Positions 29,213 through 36,690 of a DNA stretch of 64,000 nt are shown here, one piece after another (the stretch's first letter is position 1; the number at the start of each line of letters is the position of its first letter). The notes under the pieces were generated by a model. That model had not been told where the DNA came from, did no database searches, and saw only the letters and a program-made list of their open reading frames with translations. This stretch comes from Anaerolineae bacterium (lineage in GTDB: Bacteria; Chloroflexota; Anaerolineae; Aggregatilineales; Phototrophicaceae), in NCBI GenBank assembly GCA_022823165.1, contig JAJDXR010000019.1:32936-96935 (forward strand), in the 5' to 3' direction. A program made the translations under genes and the position numbers.

Positions 29213-29517
29213 TGCCTATCTTGGTGGATATTCCCTGAATGCCGAGCTTGGCACAGGTTAATTCACCACAGAGACACAGAAGTAAGTGCGAGTAAGTAAT
29301 GAGAATATAGGTACATCATCACAAAATAGCGAATTTCCGTGTTTGCGCGGGCGAGCCAAGGCTCGCCCCTACAACTTTCGGCTATATTTTGAACCCTGTA
29401 GGGGTCAGCCTTGGCTGACCCGATGCTGTGAAATTTGCATGACTTACTTTGTTCCACTGAGGACACAGAGTCTTTTCTTTGGGTCGAAGGGAAACCGCAT
29501 CCACTTCAATAGACACT
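29213..29517 (+). repeat. Dispersed 'cacagag' repeat, copy 1 (interrupted)
   Basis: The left part (29213-29281) and right part (29462-29517) match the reverse complement of 31251-31397 with high identity, for example GGCACAGGTTAATTCACCAC and GGGAAACCGCATCCA in both. Between them, where copy 2 has only a short GC-rich segment, lies a separate element of about 156 bp. Copies 1 and 2 are in opposite orientation and bracket the AhpD-like selenoprotein genes. Confidence 0.75.
29292..29447. mobile_element. MITE-like palindromic element nested in repeat copy 1
   Basis: The ends form an imperfect inverted repeat, GTAAGTAATGAGAAT against GTAAGTCATGCAAAT (12 of 15). Inside are two perfect palindromes, GGGCGAGCC-AA-GGCTCGCCC (29349-29368) and GGGTCAGCC-TT-GGCTGACCC (29402-29421), themselves linked by inverted CCCCTACA/TGTAGGGG. 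It has no coding capacity. The shape fits a non-autonomous mobile element or REP-like unit; related palindromes occur at 33568 and 63719. Confidence 0.55.
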
Positions 29518-29598
29518 CCCTCGCATCTAGTTGGCAAAGCGCGCAAATCGAATTATCCTAAAATTAGCAATGCGGTCAGCGACTTCAAGGCGGATACG

Positions 29599-29730
29599 GT
29601 GAGGCTCTCTGACATATTCAAAGAAGGATCGGACGCGCGCAAGTTGTTCGGCAAATTCTACGCGGTGGGGGCGATCGTCGTCATCCTGGCGGTACTCGCG
29701 CTGCTGGCTTTGGCGACCCGCGGCGGCTAA
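29599..29730 (+). CDS. Possible small single-span membrane protein
   Basis: 43 aa from a GTG at 29599 with AAGG about 8 nt upstream; no ATG is in frame, though the frame is open further upstream into repeat sequence. The protein has a charged N-terminus (DIFKEGSDARKLFGK) and one strongly hydrophobic helix (about 22-40) ending ATRGG. Such small hydrophobic proteins are common, but expression is unproven. The convergent selenoprotein gene ends 3 nt beyond its stop. Confidence 0.4.
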   Translation: MRLSDIFKEGSDARKLFGKFYAVGAIVVILAVLALLALATRGG

Positions 29731-29732
29731 GG

Positions 29733-30338
29733 CTACTCGTAGTCCTCTTTGCCATCAGCCCAGTACTGCTCCAGCGACACTCCCAAGCCGTCAGCAATCC
29801 GGTTGACATAGGCATAATAAGCCACCACCTGCGCGATATCCAGGATGGCGCGGTCGCTGAAACCGACATCGCGCAGCCGCGCAATATCGTCTTCGGTCAT
29901 ATCCCCGGGCGCGCGCGTCAACTTGGCGGTGTAATCCAGCATTTGCCTGTCCGCAGGCGACAGATCGGCGCTGCGATAATCGGCTTCAAGGCGAGCGGGC
30001 AGTTCCTGGTCTCCGGTCAACTGACGGAGGTTGCGCGCATGATGCCGCAGTCAGTATTCGCAGCGGTTGATGGCTGAAACCACCACCCCGATCATTTCCC
30101 GCCGAGCGCGAGAAAGCGGCGATTCTCCGTACATCAGCGTCTTGTACAAATGCTGGTGATTGAGCAATGAGGCCGGGTTAAGGCTGTGAATCTTCATGAT
30201 ATGGTCAACCTCGCCAGACGCGGGGTCGGCCGCCCGGCGATAGGCGCGCCGCAAGGCGCCGGTCGCCTCGTTCTCAGGTACAGTTGCGATCCAGGCGACC
30301 GGTTTCTCGTCTGAGCGCTTCGGATGGTCCTTGGTCAT
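29733..30338 (-). CDS. AhpD-like / carboxymuconolactone decarboxylase-family selenoprotein
   Basis: 201 aa if the UGA at 30053-30051 is read as selenocysteine (residue 96). The reading frame gives SAINRC-E-Y-Sec-L-R-H-H-A-R-N-L, matching the N-x-C-x-Y-C-x-x-H-H active site of peroxidase-related AhpD-fold proteins with Sec in place of the second cysteine, the one next to the catalytic histidines. The N-terminal part (ATGALRRAYRRAADPASG) and C-terminal part (DRAILDIAQVVAYYAYVNRI) are both intact family segments. AAAGGA precedes the ATG by 6 nt. It would act as a hydroperoxidase or disulfide reductase. It lies 12 nt after the 273-aa gene. Confidence 0.88.
30011..30029 (-). promoter_or_regulatory. 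Candidate bacterial SECIS hairpin in the AhpD-like gene
   Basis: On the minus strand CTCCGTC and GAC(C)GGAG pair as 4 + 3 bp with one bulged C and an AGTT loop. The loop starts 28 nt after the UGA and has G as its second base, which fits bacterial SECIS rules. A second possible stem, CTGCGG/CCG(T)CAG, starts right after the UGA. Confidence 0.6.
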
Positions 30339-30350
30339 GTCAAGGTCCTT

Positions 30351-31172
30351 TCAGGCATCGACGAAGAGCGGCACACTCAGCTGCCAGGCAGTATAAAGCG
30401 CATGGAAGAAGGCCACAAACTCGCGGATGCAGGGGTCAGCGGCGTCCGCCTGCGACATTTGGAAGGCGTAGCCCGCGCGCCTTGCAAGCTCGGACGACGA
30501 GATCTCCTGGATTTCCGCGGCTTCCAGGTCGCGCTCAATCGCATGAACAAAGAGCAAGAGGATGCCGGCATGATTGGGGATGATGCGCTCGCCGACGCCG
30601 AAGATCATCTCCAGCAGCTGATCAGCCGAGACGCGCAACTCACCCAGCCGGACTTGGGGGGCGTCCGGCAGTTCGAAATAAGTTGGGCCTTCAGCCGCGT
30701 GATGGCCATCCGCATTGCGCAGCGCCTTGATTGAAGCGCCGTCATAACCCAAATTCTGAATGCCTTGGCGCAAGAGCAGCCAGACGAGCGGTTCGTCCGG
30801 CATTGGCAGCCGATCCAGCAGCCAGGTTTCGGCCAGCGCCGTGATCGGATATTGGATGAAGCCGGCGCAGCCATAGGGTCGGCCCGCGCGATTTGCCGGG
30901 CAACTCAGACAATGCTGGGCATGGTCGTCCAGCGCGGCCGCGTGATCGAGCAGGTCTTGCACGACGATGAGCTGCTTGTCGCCGCTGTCGCTTGGCGTAC
31001 TCTGGCTGAATTCGAAACCCATTTGCGCTGGCGGCCGTTCGTCGCCGGCGGCGCGAAACCACTCAATGACTTCCTGCGCGCGCTGCCGTTCCTTGAGCCG
31101 TTCCAGGATGCCGGCCGCGCTCAACTCGCGTTTGGGCGCGCAGTCGAGTTCGATCATATAGTCGATGGCCAA
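30351..31172 (-). CDS. Unrecognised protein in operon with the AhpD-like selenoprotein
   Basis: 273 aa, TTG start at 31172 preceded by GGCAGGAG with 8-nt spacing (ATG at 31157 is an alternative). No membrane segment or signal peptide. A short cysteine cluster C-L-S-C-P-A-N-R-A-G-R-P-Y-G-C near residues 88-102 could bind metal or be redox active. I do not recognise the family. The position 12 nt upstream of the selenoprotein suggests a shared transcript and possibly shared redox function. Confidence 0.65.
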   Translation of the reverse strand: MAIDYMIELDCAPKRELSAAGILERLKERQRAQEVIEWFRAAGDERPPAQMGFEFSQSTPSDSGDKQLIVVQDLLDHAAALDDHAQHCLSCPANRAGRPYGCAGFIQYPITALAETWLLDRLPMPDEPLVWLLLRQGIQNLGYDGASIKALRNADGHHAAEGPTYFELPDAPQVRLGELRVSADQLLEMIFGVGERIIPNHAGILLLFVHAIERDLEAAEIQEISSSELARRAGYAFQMSQADAADPCIREFVAFFHALYTAWQLSVPLFVDA

Positions 31173-31250
31173 GACGCTGACTCCTGCCTCAATACGCGTC
31201 GCTAGTCGGCACGAAGTATAGCACAGCGGTCAACATCGCTGCGCCTGGGG

Positions 31251-31397
31251 GGTGTCTATTGTATTGGATGCGGTTTCCCTTCTAACCAAAGAAAAAATCT
31301 CTGTGCCGGCGGGCAGTGTCTACGCGCCCCTCTGTGTCTCTGTGGTGAATTAACCTGTGCCGAGCTCGGCATGCAGGCCATGTCCACCAAGATAGGC
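31251..31397 (-). repeat. Dispersed 'cacagag' repeat, copy 2 (uninterrupted)
   Basis: It is the inverted counterpart of 29213-29517 and appears to be the intact form. It contains the 32-nt core that recurs exactly near 33708 and 63832. The core reads GGGGCGCGTAGACACTGCCC followed by GCCGGCACAGAG on the minus strand. It fills most of the 239-nt gap between 31172 and 31412. Confidence 0.75.
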
Positions 31398-31411
31398 AGT
31401 CCCGCGTCTGT

Positions 31412-32242
31412 CTAAAGACGGCCGAAGCGGCGCAGCGCCAGCAGGACGTTAATGGTGGTTATGGGGAACCACTGTGGCAAGTCATGCTGGTCGCGCCAGT
31501 GGCCTTGCTCCTGCTGGCTCGTCAGCAGCAGGTCCAGGCAGCGGTCGATAAAGCCCTCGGGCAGCGCCTGCGCGAACAGCGAATCAGGAGTCGCCGCAAA
31601 GGCGAACAGGGAGCTCACTTGATTGTCGGGCGCGGCCAGCGCGCAAGCGACCACGTTGTCAATCGTCGCCTGGCGCAATCTATCCAAGCCCGGCAAGGCG
31701 TCGACGGCGAAGAAAAAGTCGACCGCGTGATAAGCCATGAAGAGCCATTCGTTGGCCATTATTGATTCGGGCGAATGGTTGGCTAGCGCCCAGCGCTTGG
31801 TCTTCGCCACCAACGATGGCGTGGCGCAATCAAAGCGGATGAGATTGGCGACAATGGAATCGGGCATGGTTTGGCCGCCCGACTCCCGCCACCACCACTC
31901 CAGCGGATAGTCGCGCGTCTCCGGCGGATTGCGCAGGCTGCCGTCGGCATTCATCTGGCTTTCGACCCAATCCGCCGCGCCGTCAAGCACTGCGCCGGCC
32001 GGCATGCCCGTGTGCTTCATCACCCCCAGCAAGTACTCCAGCGCCAGCGGATTGGACTGCGGCGCCTTGATATCGTGCTCCAGGGCGTGGCCAAAACCAT
32101 CATCGGGATTCTTGTAGCAGAGGATGATCTGATGCAGTCGATCCAGGCTGGCGTCTTCAAAGAGCCAGGCGAAGAGCGCGCGCTCGAACAAGGCGCCGGA
32201 ACGATAAACGAACTCGCGCGCTTTGGCAAAATCAACGGGCAT
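31412..32242 (-). CDS. Alpha/alpha-barrel (terpene cyclase/prenyltransferase-like) protein
   Basis: 276 aa from the ATG at 32242, which has an AAGGAG site; the ATG at 32260 lies before that site. Repeated helical pairs with segments such as YKNPDDGFGHALEHDIK, QMNADGSLRNPPETRDYP and SQQEQGHWRDQHDLPQWFP resemble the QW-like repeats of squalene-cyclase/prenyltransferase alpha-toroids. The catalytic DxDD motif of true cyclases is not evident, so the biochemical role is open. The neighbour upstream is a glycosyltransferase 50 nt away. Confidence 0.6.
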   Translation of the reverse strand: MPVDFAKAREFVYRSGALFERALFAWLFEDASLDRLHQIILCYKNPDDGFGHALEHDIKAPQSNPLALEYLLGVMKHTGMPAGAVLDGAADWVESQMNADGSLRNPPETRDYPLEWWWRESGGQTMPDSIVANLIRFDCATPSLVAKTKRWALANHSPESIMANEWLFMAYHAVDFFFAVDALPGLDRLRQATIDNVVACALAAPDNQVSSLFAFAATPDSLFAQALPEGFIDRCLDLLLTSQQEQGHWRDQHDLPQWFPITTINVLLALRRFGRL

Positions 32243-32292
32243 TATTTCCACTCCTTGCACGAATCGTCCTGGGCAGGCCAGCCGCCGCGCGC

Positions 32293-33480
32293 TTACAAAT
32301 ACTGTTCGATAATCTGAACAAGTTCGCCAGCGCGATGCCTAAAAGTATGCTGCTTCAATACACGCTGGCGGGCCGCGCTGCCGATCGCCAGGCGCTCGCG
32401 CTCGTTGGCTAGCAAGTATCGGTAACGGTCGACTGCTTCGTCGGCCGAGTGCACCACGATCACTTCCTCGCCCGGCTCAAACCATTCCGAGAGGCCTGCA
32501 TAAGGGTTGGCCACGATGCAGGCGCCCATAGCCGCCAACTCAAAGGGCCGCGACGAGGACGAGGCGTATACGCTGGCGTGCGCGCCGCGCGTAATACAAA
32601 GGTTGAGCTTGCTGCGGCAGACGTATTCGCGCAGCTTGCTGAAGCTGAGGTAGGGCAATTGTCGGGCTATGCCCAGGTCGCCCAAATCCAGTCCGCGCGC
32701 AGCAAACTGCGCCTCAGGCATCCGGCGCGAGGGCGAAGTTATCATGCTGTCGATCCAGTCGGAGCGGTACTCCCGCCCATGCCCGTAAAAGAAGATGTCC
32801 AAATCTTGCGCCGGGGTTGACACCTGGCTGAATACATCAGGATCGGCGCCGTACCAGACGGTGTGGACCTGCTGCGCGCCCAACTGACGCAGCAGATCTT
32901 CGCCGCCGCTGCTGTTGCTGATGAAAGCCGTATACTCGGAAAGATCAGCGCCCGGGTAAATGCGAAAGCCGGAAGCGAAGCCCTGCAAATTGGGCAGGCT
33001 GGCCGGCACATCGCCATCAAAATAGAAGACCGGCAGGTTGAACTTGTCCGACAGATAGCCCGGAACGCCAACCAGGTGATTGAGCGGAACTGTCAGAAAT
33101 AGCAAGGCGTCGACATCGGGCTCGCGCGTCAGGATCCGCTCGAGATGGCGGCGCCATAAGGGCGCGATGAACCTTTGCGCGGCGGTTCTGATGGCTCTGT
33201 CCGGCAGCGAGTCGTCTTGTGCTGCGCGCTCGCTGGCGGCTGCGCGGCGCGGCCTGAGCGACCTGGCGCCCGCGCGCAGGGCTTTGAAGGCGCTGCCTTG
33301 CCTGCGAGCGGGATTCGGCAGCGAGCGCCACCACAAGCTCTCCACAGCAGGGCCTTGGTAGGGCGTGGCGACCAGGTCCAGACCCAACTCGTATAGTCCC
33401 TTCATGAGCTGCCACCAGGCGGGCGTGGCGCTGAAAGGCTGGTTCAGGTCGAGCGACGACACTACGATAAGTAACTTCAT
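32293..33480 (-). CDS. CgeB-like glycosyltransferase (GT4-type)
   Basis: 395 aa from the ATG at 33480 (MKLLIVVSSLDLNQPFSATP). The C-terminal half has SSSRPFELAAMGACIVANPY and FEPGEEVIVVHSADEAVDRY, the nucleotide-sugar-binding arrangement of CgeB-like/Glyco_trans_1_2 proteins (GT-B fold). The N-terminal half is variable. It would transfer a sugar in the cytoplasm to an unknown acceptor. Its upstream 34-nt coding-like extension to 33591 overlaps a repeat zone and is not supported. Confidence 0.8.
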   Translation of the reverse strand: MKLLIVVSSLDLNQPFSATPAWWQLMKGLYELGLDLVATPYQGPAVESLWWRSLPNPARRQGSAFKALRAGARSLRPRRAAASERAAQDDSLPDRAIRTAAQRFIAPLWRRHLERILTREPDVDALLFLTVPLNHLVGVPGYLSDKFNLPVFYFDGDVPASLPNLQGFASGFRIYPGADLSEYTAFISNSSGGEDLLRQLGAQQVHTVWYGADPDVFSQVSTPAQDLDIFFYGHGREYRSDWIDSMITSPSRRMPEAQFAARGLDLGDLGIARQLPYLSFSKLREYVCRSKLNLCITRGAHASVYASSSSRPFELAAMGACIVANPYAGLSEWFEPGEEVIVVHSADEAVDRYRYLLANERERLAIGSAARQRVLKQHTFRHRAGELVQIIEQYL

Positions 33481-33567
33481 GATGCCTTGCAACTTGTCAC
33501 ATTGGCACGATTGTACAGCATGGCGTTGATTTGCGTATGAGACATCGTCTTGCGCCGCGTAAGTATA

Positions 33568-33588
33568 GGGGCGAGCCGCCGGCTCGCC
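33568..33588. repeat. Palindromic repeat GGGCGAGCC-GCC-GGCTCGCCC
   Basis: 9-bp perfect arms with a 3-nt loop, almost identical to the palindrome at 29349-29368 and similar to 63719-63739. It is a likely member of the same REP-like family. Confidence 0.6.
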
Positions 33589-33690
33589 CACGATTGCTGC
33601 GGATTTCCAAGCATATTCGCATAACTAGCTGAGTCCTGCTTCAGTGTTCTCGCTAGTGATAAAGTATGCGCTGTGTTCGCTGCAGGTTTT

Positions 33691-33747
33691 TCATCACAGA
33701 GAGCGCAGAGGGGCGCGTAGACACTGCCCGCCGGCACAGAGTTTTCT
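33691..33747 (+). repeat. Dispersed 'cacagag' repeat, partial copy 3
   Basis: It contains the exact 32-nt core found in copy 2, flanked by CATCACAGAG on the left and TTTTCTT on the right. The flanks beyond this diverge. Confidence 0.7.
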
Positions 33748-33806
33748 TGTTTGCTCGGCGCGGTCTAGCAAAACCGCCTATTCACCACTCCCAGGAATCA
33801 CCAAGT

Positions 33807-33837
33807 TTGACACAGAGGTCTTATGATTTGGTATAAT
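33807..33837 (+). promoter_or_regulatory. Strong sigma-70 promoter of the liv operon
   Basis: A perfect TTGACA (33807-33812) is followed after 19 nt by TGG-TATAAT, a perfect extended -10 (box 33832-33837). It ends 54 nt before the first binding-protein gene, with GGAG just upstream of that gene's ATG. Confidence 0.75.
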
Positions 33838-33891
33838 CAATTTGTCGTGACGCATACGCGACTTCGATTAAGTGTAAGGAGACAACCTGCT

Positions 33892-35172
33892 ATGAAACGC
33901 TTATGCCTTGTATTCACTGTATTGGGTCTGCTGGTCGTTTTCAGTGTGCCTGCGTTTGCGCAAGATGGCTGTATGGATGCCCTGGGCTGCGTCGAAATCG
34001 CGTCCGATGATCCAGTCGTTATCGGCGCCATGCTTTCCGTATCCGGCGCGACTTCGTTCTATGGCGAGGATTCGCTGGGCGGTATCGAGTTGGCGATCAG
34101 CGGTCGCGACGGCATGCTGCTGGGCCGCGAAATTACGCTGGTTGTTGAAGATAGTTTGTGTTCGGCTGAGGGTGGTCAAGCGGCTGCGCAGCGCATTGCC
34201 GCCGATGAGACGATTGTCGGCGCCATAGGCACCACCTGCTCGGGCGCCGCCCAGGGCGCGATGCCAATCATCAGCGAGGCGGGCATGGTCATGATTTCGT
34301 CCTCGAATACATCGCCAAGCTTGACCAATGATGATACGGAAGCCGGCGGCACCTATATGCCCGGCTATTTCCGCACCGCGCACAACGACTTGTTCCAGGG
34401 CGCTATGGGCGCGCAATTCGCCGTTGAGGTCTTAAAAGCCGGCGCCGTCGCCACCATCCATGATGGCGACCCCTACACCGAGGGCTTGGCTGTCGTCATG
34501 GCCAATACATTTGCCGGTTTGGGCGGCGATGTGGTCTTCCAGGGCGCGGTCAGCAAGGGCGATACCGATATGAGCGCGATTCTGACGGAAATCGCCGCCA
34601 GCGCGCCTGATGTCGTCTACCTGCCTGTTTTCGTGCCGGAATCGGAATTCCTGGTCTCGCAAGCGGCCAACACGCCGGGCTTGGAAGACGCCGTGATGAT
34701 GACCGCTGACGGCAGCTTCTCGGCAACCTTCGCCCAGAATACCGGCGCGGCGGCAGTCGGCGTCGCGATGACCGGTCCCCATGTTTCAGGCGACGCTTAT
34801 AGCGCCTTCCTGGATCTCTGGGCTGAAGAGCAGCCGGGCGGCACTGACGCGCCTCCCAGCGGCTTCCATGCGCACGCCTATGACGCCGCCAACATTTTGA
34901 TGGACGCGGTTGAGGCCGTGGCGGAAGAGGCGGATGACGGCACGGTTTTGGTCGGGCGCCAGGCGCTGCGCGACGCCATCGCCGCTGTTGAAAATTACGA
35001 CGGCCTTACCGGCTCGCTGACCTGTCAAGACGAGTCGCCTTATGCGGGTGACTGCGCGACCGGTACTGCGCTGGCGGTCTTCGAGATTACCGAGCCCCAG
35101 GTCAATGACGGTGAGTGGCCGCCGCCGATCGTTTGGGATCTGTCTATGTCGATGGCGATGAGTGAGGGCTAG
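33892..35172 (+). CDS. Branched-chain amino-acid-type ABC substrate-binding protein (copy 1)
   Basis: 426 aa from the ATG at 33892. A clear signal peptide (MKRLCLVFTVLGLLVVFSVP, cleavage after AFA) leads into a LivJ-fold protein: VVIGAMLSVSG, GQAAAQRIAADETIVGAIG and HAHAYDAANILMDAV. Near both ends are cysteines (DGC...LGC, LTC...GDC) shared with the next gene. LivJ-type proteins bind branched-chain amino acids, amides or urea-like ligands outside the membrane and deliver them to LivHMGF. It has its own terminator, so it can be made in excess over the permease. Confidence 0.9.
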   Translation: MKRLCLVFTVLGLLVVFSVPAFAQDGCMDALGCVEIASDDPVVIGAMLSVSGATSFYGEDSLGGIELAISGRDGMLLGREITLVVEDSLCSAEGGQAAAQRIAADETIVGAIGTTCSGAAQGAMPIISEAGMVMISSSNTSPSLTNDDTEAGGTYMPGYFRTAHNDLFQGAMGAQFAVEVLKAGAVATIHDGDPYTEGLAVVMANTFAGLGGDVVFQGAVSKGDTDMSAILTEIAASAPDVVYLPVFVPESEFLVSQAANTPGLEDAVMMTADGSFSATFAQNTGAAAVGVAMTGPHVSGDAYSAFLDLWAEEQPGGTDAPPSGFHAHAYDAANILMDAVEAVAEEADDGTVLVGRQALRDAIAAVENYDGLTGSLTCQDESPYAGDCATGTALAVFEITEPQVNDGEWPPPIVWDLSMSMAMSEG

Positions 35173-35208
35173 AAGCCGCCATTTGTCAGGCAGCATCTAA
35201 AAGTCAAT

Positions 35209-35241
35209 GACGAGCCAGAGTTTGGAGTCCTCTGGCTCGTC
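35209..35241 (+). terminator. Strong hairpin between the two binding-protein genes
   Basis: Perfect 12-bp arms GACGAGCCAGAG and CTCTGGCTCGTC with a 9-nt loop. No long T-run follows, so it may act as an attenuator or mRNA-stabilising structure that lets the first gene be expressed above the rest of the operon. Confidence 0.65.
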
Positions 35242-35360
35242 TTCAGCATTTAGGACTGCTTGACTTGGCGCGCGCATTCGAAAACAGCGAGTATCTATAT
35301 TGTTAAGACTGCGTGAGCGCCAGATGCGTTTATTCATATCATGACTGGGAAATCATAATC

Positions 35361-36638
35361 TTGTTTGACAAGCGTCTCCGCCTTATCGGCGTCCTCCTTC
35401 TTTTTTCGATGCTTCTGCCAAAATCGGCTGCGGGCGCCGGCTGCGACGATCCGCTGGGTTGCGTCGAGGTAGGCCCGAACGAGCCAATCGTAATAGGCGC
35501 GATGCTGGTGGTATCCGGCGCTGTTTCGTATCTGGGCGAAGATTCACTGGGCGGCGTTGAGCTTGCCCTGTTGCGCCGTGGCGAAGAGCTGCTGGGCCGC
35601 GAATTGGAGTTAGTCCTTGAAGACAGCTTGTGTACGGCGGAAGGCGGGCAAGCCGCCGCGCAACGGCTTGCGGCCGACGAAGCAATCGTGGGCGTGATTG
35701 GCTCCAGCTGCTCAAGCGCCGCGCAAGGCGCGATTCCGATTATTAGCGGCGCCGGCATGGTCATGATCGCGCCGTCCAACACCTCGCCGAGCTTGACCAA
35801 TGACAATATCGACGCCGGCGGCTCGCATTTGCCTGGCTACTTCCGCACCAGCCACAACGGCTTGATGGAAGGCATGCGCAACGCCGAATTCGCCATGGAC
35901 ATCCTGGACGCCGCGGCCATCGCGACCGTGCATGATGGCGACCCTTACACCGAGGGGCTGGCGCGGGTGGTGGCCGATACCTTCGCCGACTTGGGCGGCG
36001 ATGTCGTCTTCGAAGGCGCGGTGAACAAAGGCGATACGGACATGGCGTCGATTTTGACGGAGATCGCGGTCAGCGAACCCGATGTCATTTACCTGCCCCT
36101 GTTTGAACCAGAGGTCAACTTTTTTGCCGCGCAAATGCAGCATATTGCCGGCCTGGAAGATGTCGACATCATTGGCGGCGGGGCGGCTTTCGTGGCCGGC
36201 TTTCCCGAGAATACTGGCGAGGCCGCCATCGGCTTGTATGTATCCGGCCCCAAGGTCAGCGGCGAGGCCTACGATGAGTTGCTGGCCGCCTGGGATGAAG
36301 AATACGGCGGAACGCCCCCAAGCGGCTACCACGCGCATGCCTACGACGCCGCCAATATCCTGCTCGACGCGGTGGCGACGGCGGCAGTCGAAGCTGATGA
36401 TGGTGTCCTATTGATTGGCAGGAGCGCCATCCGCGAGGCGCTGGCCGCCACTGAAAATTATCCCGGTCTAACCGGTAATCTGACCTGTCAGGAGGAATCG
36501 CCCTTTGCCGGCGATTGCGCGACGGGCACGGCTTTGGCAATGTTTGTAATCACCGAGGCCGAAGTTTATGATGATAACTGGCCGCCGCCTATCGCCTGGA
36601 ATTTCGAGACTGAGCCGGATGACCAGGCTGGAGACTGA
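35361..36638 (+). CDS. Branched-chain amino-acid-type ABC substrate-binding protein (copy 2)
   Basis: 425 aa from a TTG at 35361, which gives a normal signal peptide (KRLRLIGVLLLFSMLLPKS); a GTG at 35313 is an alternative. It is a clear paralogue of the preceding gene, aligning end to end: GCVEVGPNEPIVIGAML, GQAAAQRLAADEAIVGVIG, SLTNDNIDAGGSHLPGYF and NLTCQEESPFAGDCATGTA. Divergence in the ligand-pocket half suggests a related but different ligand. It leads directly to livH. Confidence 0.88.
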   Translation: MFDKRLRLIGVLLLFSMLLPKSAAGAGCDDPLGCVEVGPNEPIVIGAMLVVSGAVSYLGEDSLGGVELALLRRGEELLGRELELVLEDSLCTAEGGQAAAQRLAADEAIVGVIGSSCSSAAQGAIPIISGAGMVMIAPSNTSPSLTNDNIDAGGSHLPGYFRTSHNGLMEGMRNAEFAMDILDAAAIATVHDGDPYTEGLARVVADTFADLGGDVVFEGAVNKGDTDMASILTEIAVSEPDVIYLPLFEPEVNFFAAQMQHIAGLEDVDIIGGGAAFVAGFPENTGEAAIGLYVSGPKVSGEAYDELLAAWDEEYGGTPPSGYHAHAYDAANILLDAVATAAVEADDGVLLIGRSAIREALAATENYPGLTGNLTCQEESPFAGDCATGTALAMFVITEAEVYDDNWPPPIAWNFETEPDDQAGD

Positions 36639-36690
36639 ATGGCGATTTCAGTGAGGCTATGCAAAGCAATTACATTGACTAAGCGCAACG

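Larger units (their letters stand above)
29171..29598. other. 428-nt intergenic region holding nested repeats
   Basis: It is filled almost entirely by a 'cacagag' dispersed repeat with a palindromic element inserted in it (both listed separately). No credible gene was seen up to the short reading frame that starts at 29599. Confidence 0.7.
33481..33891. other. 411-nt intergenic region with repeats and a promoter
   Basis: It separates two divergent genes and holds a palindrome, a 'cacagag' repeat copy and a strong promoter, each listed separately. No gene was seen in it. Confidence 0.7.
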
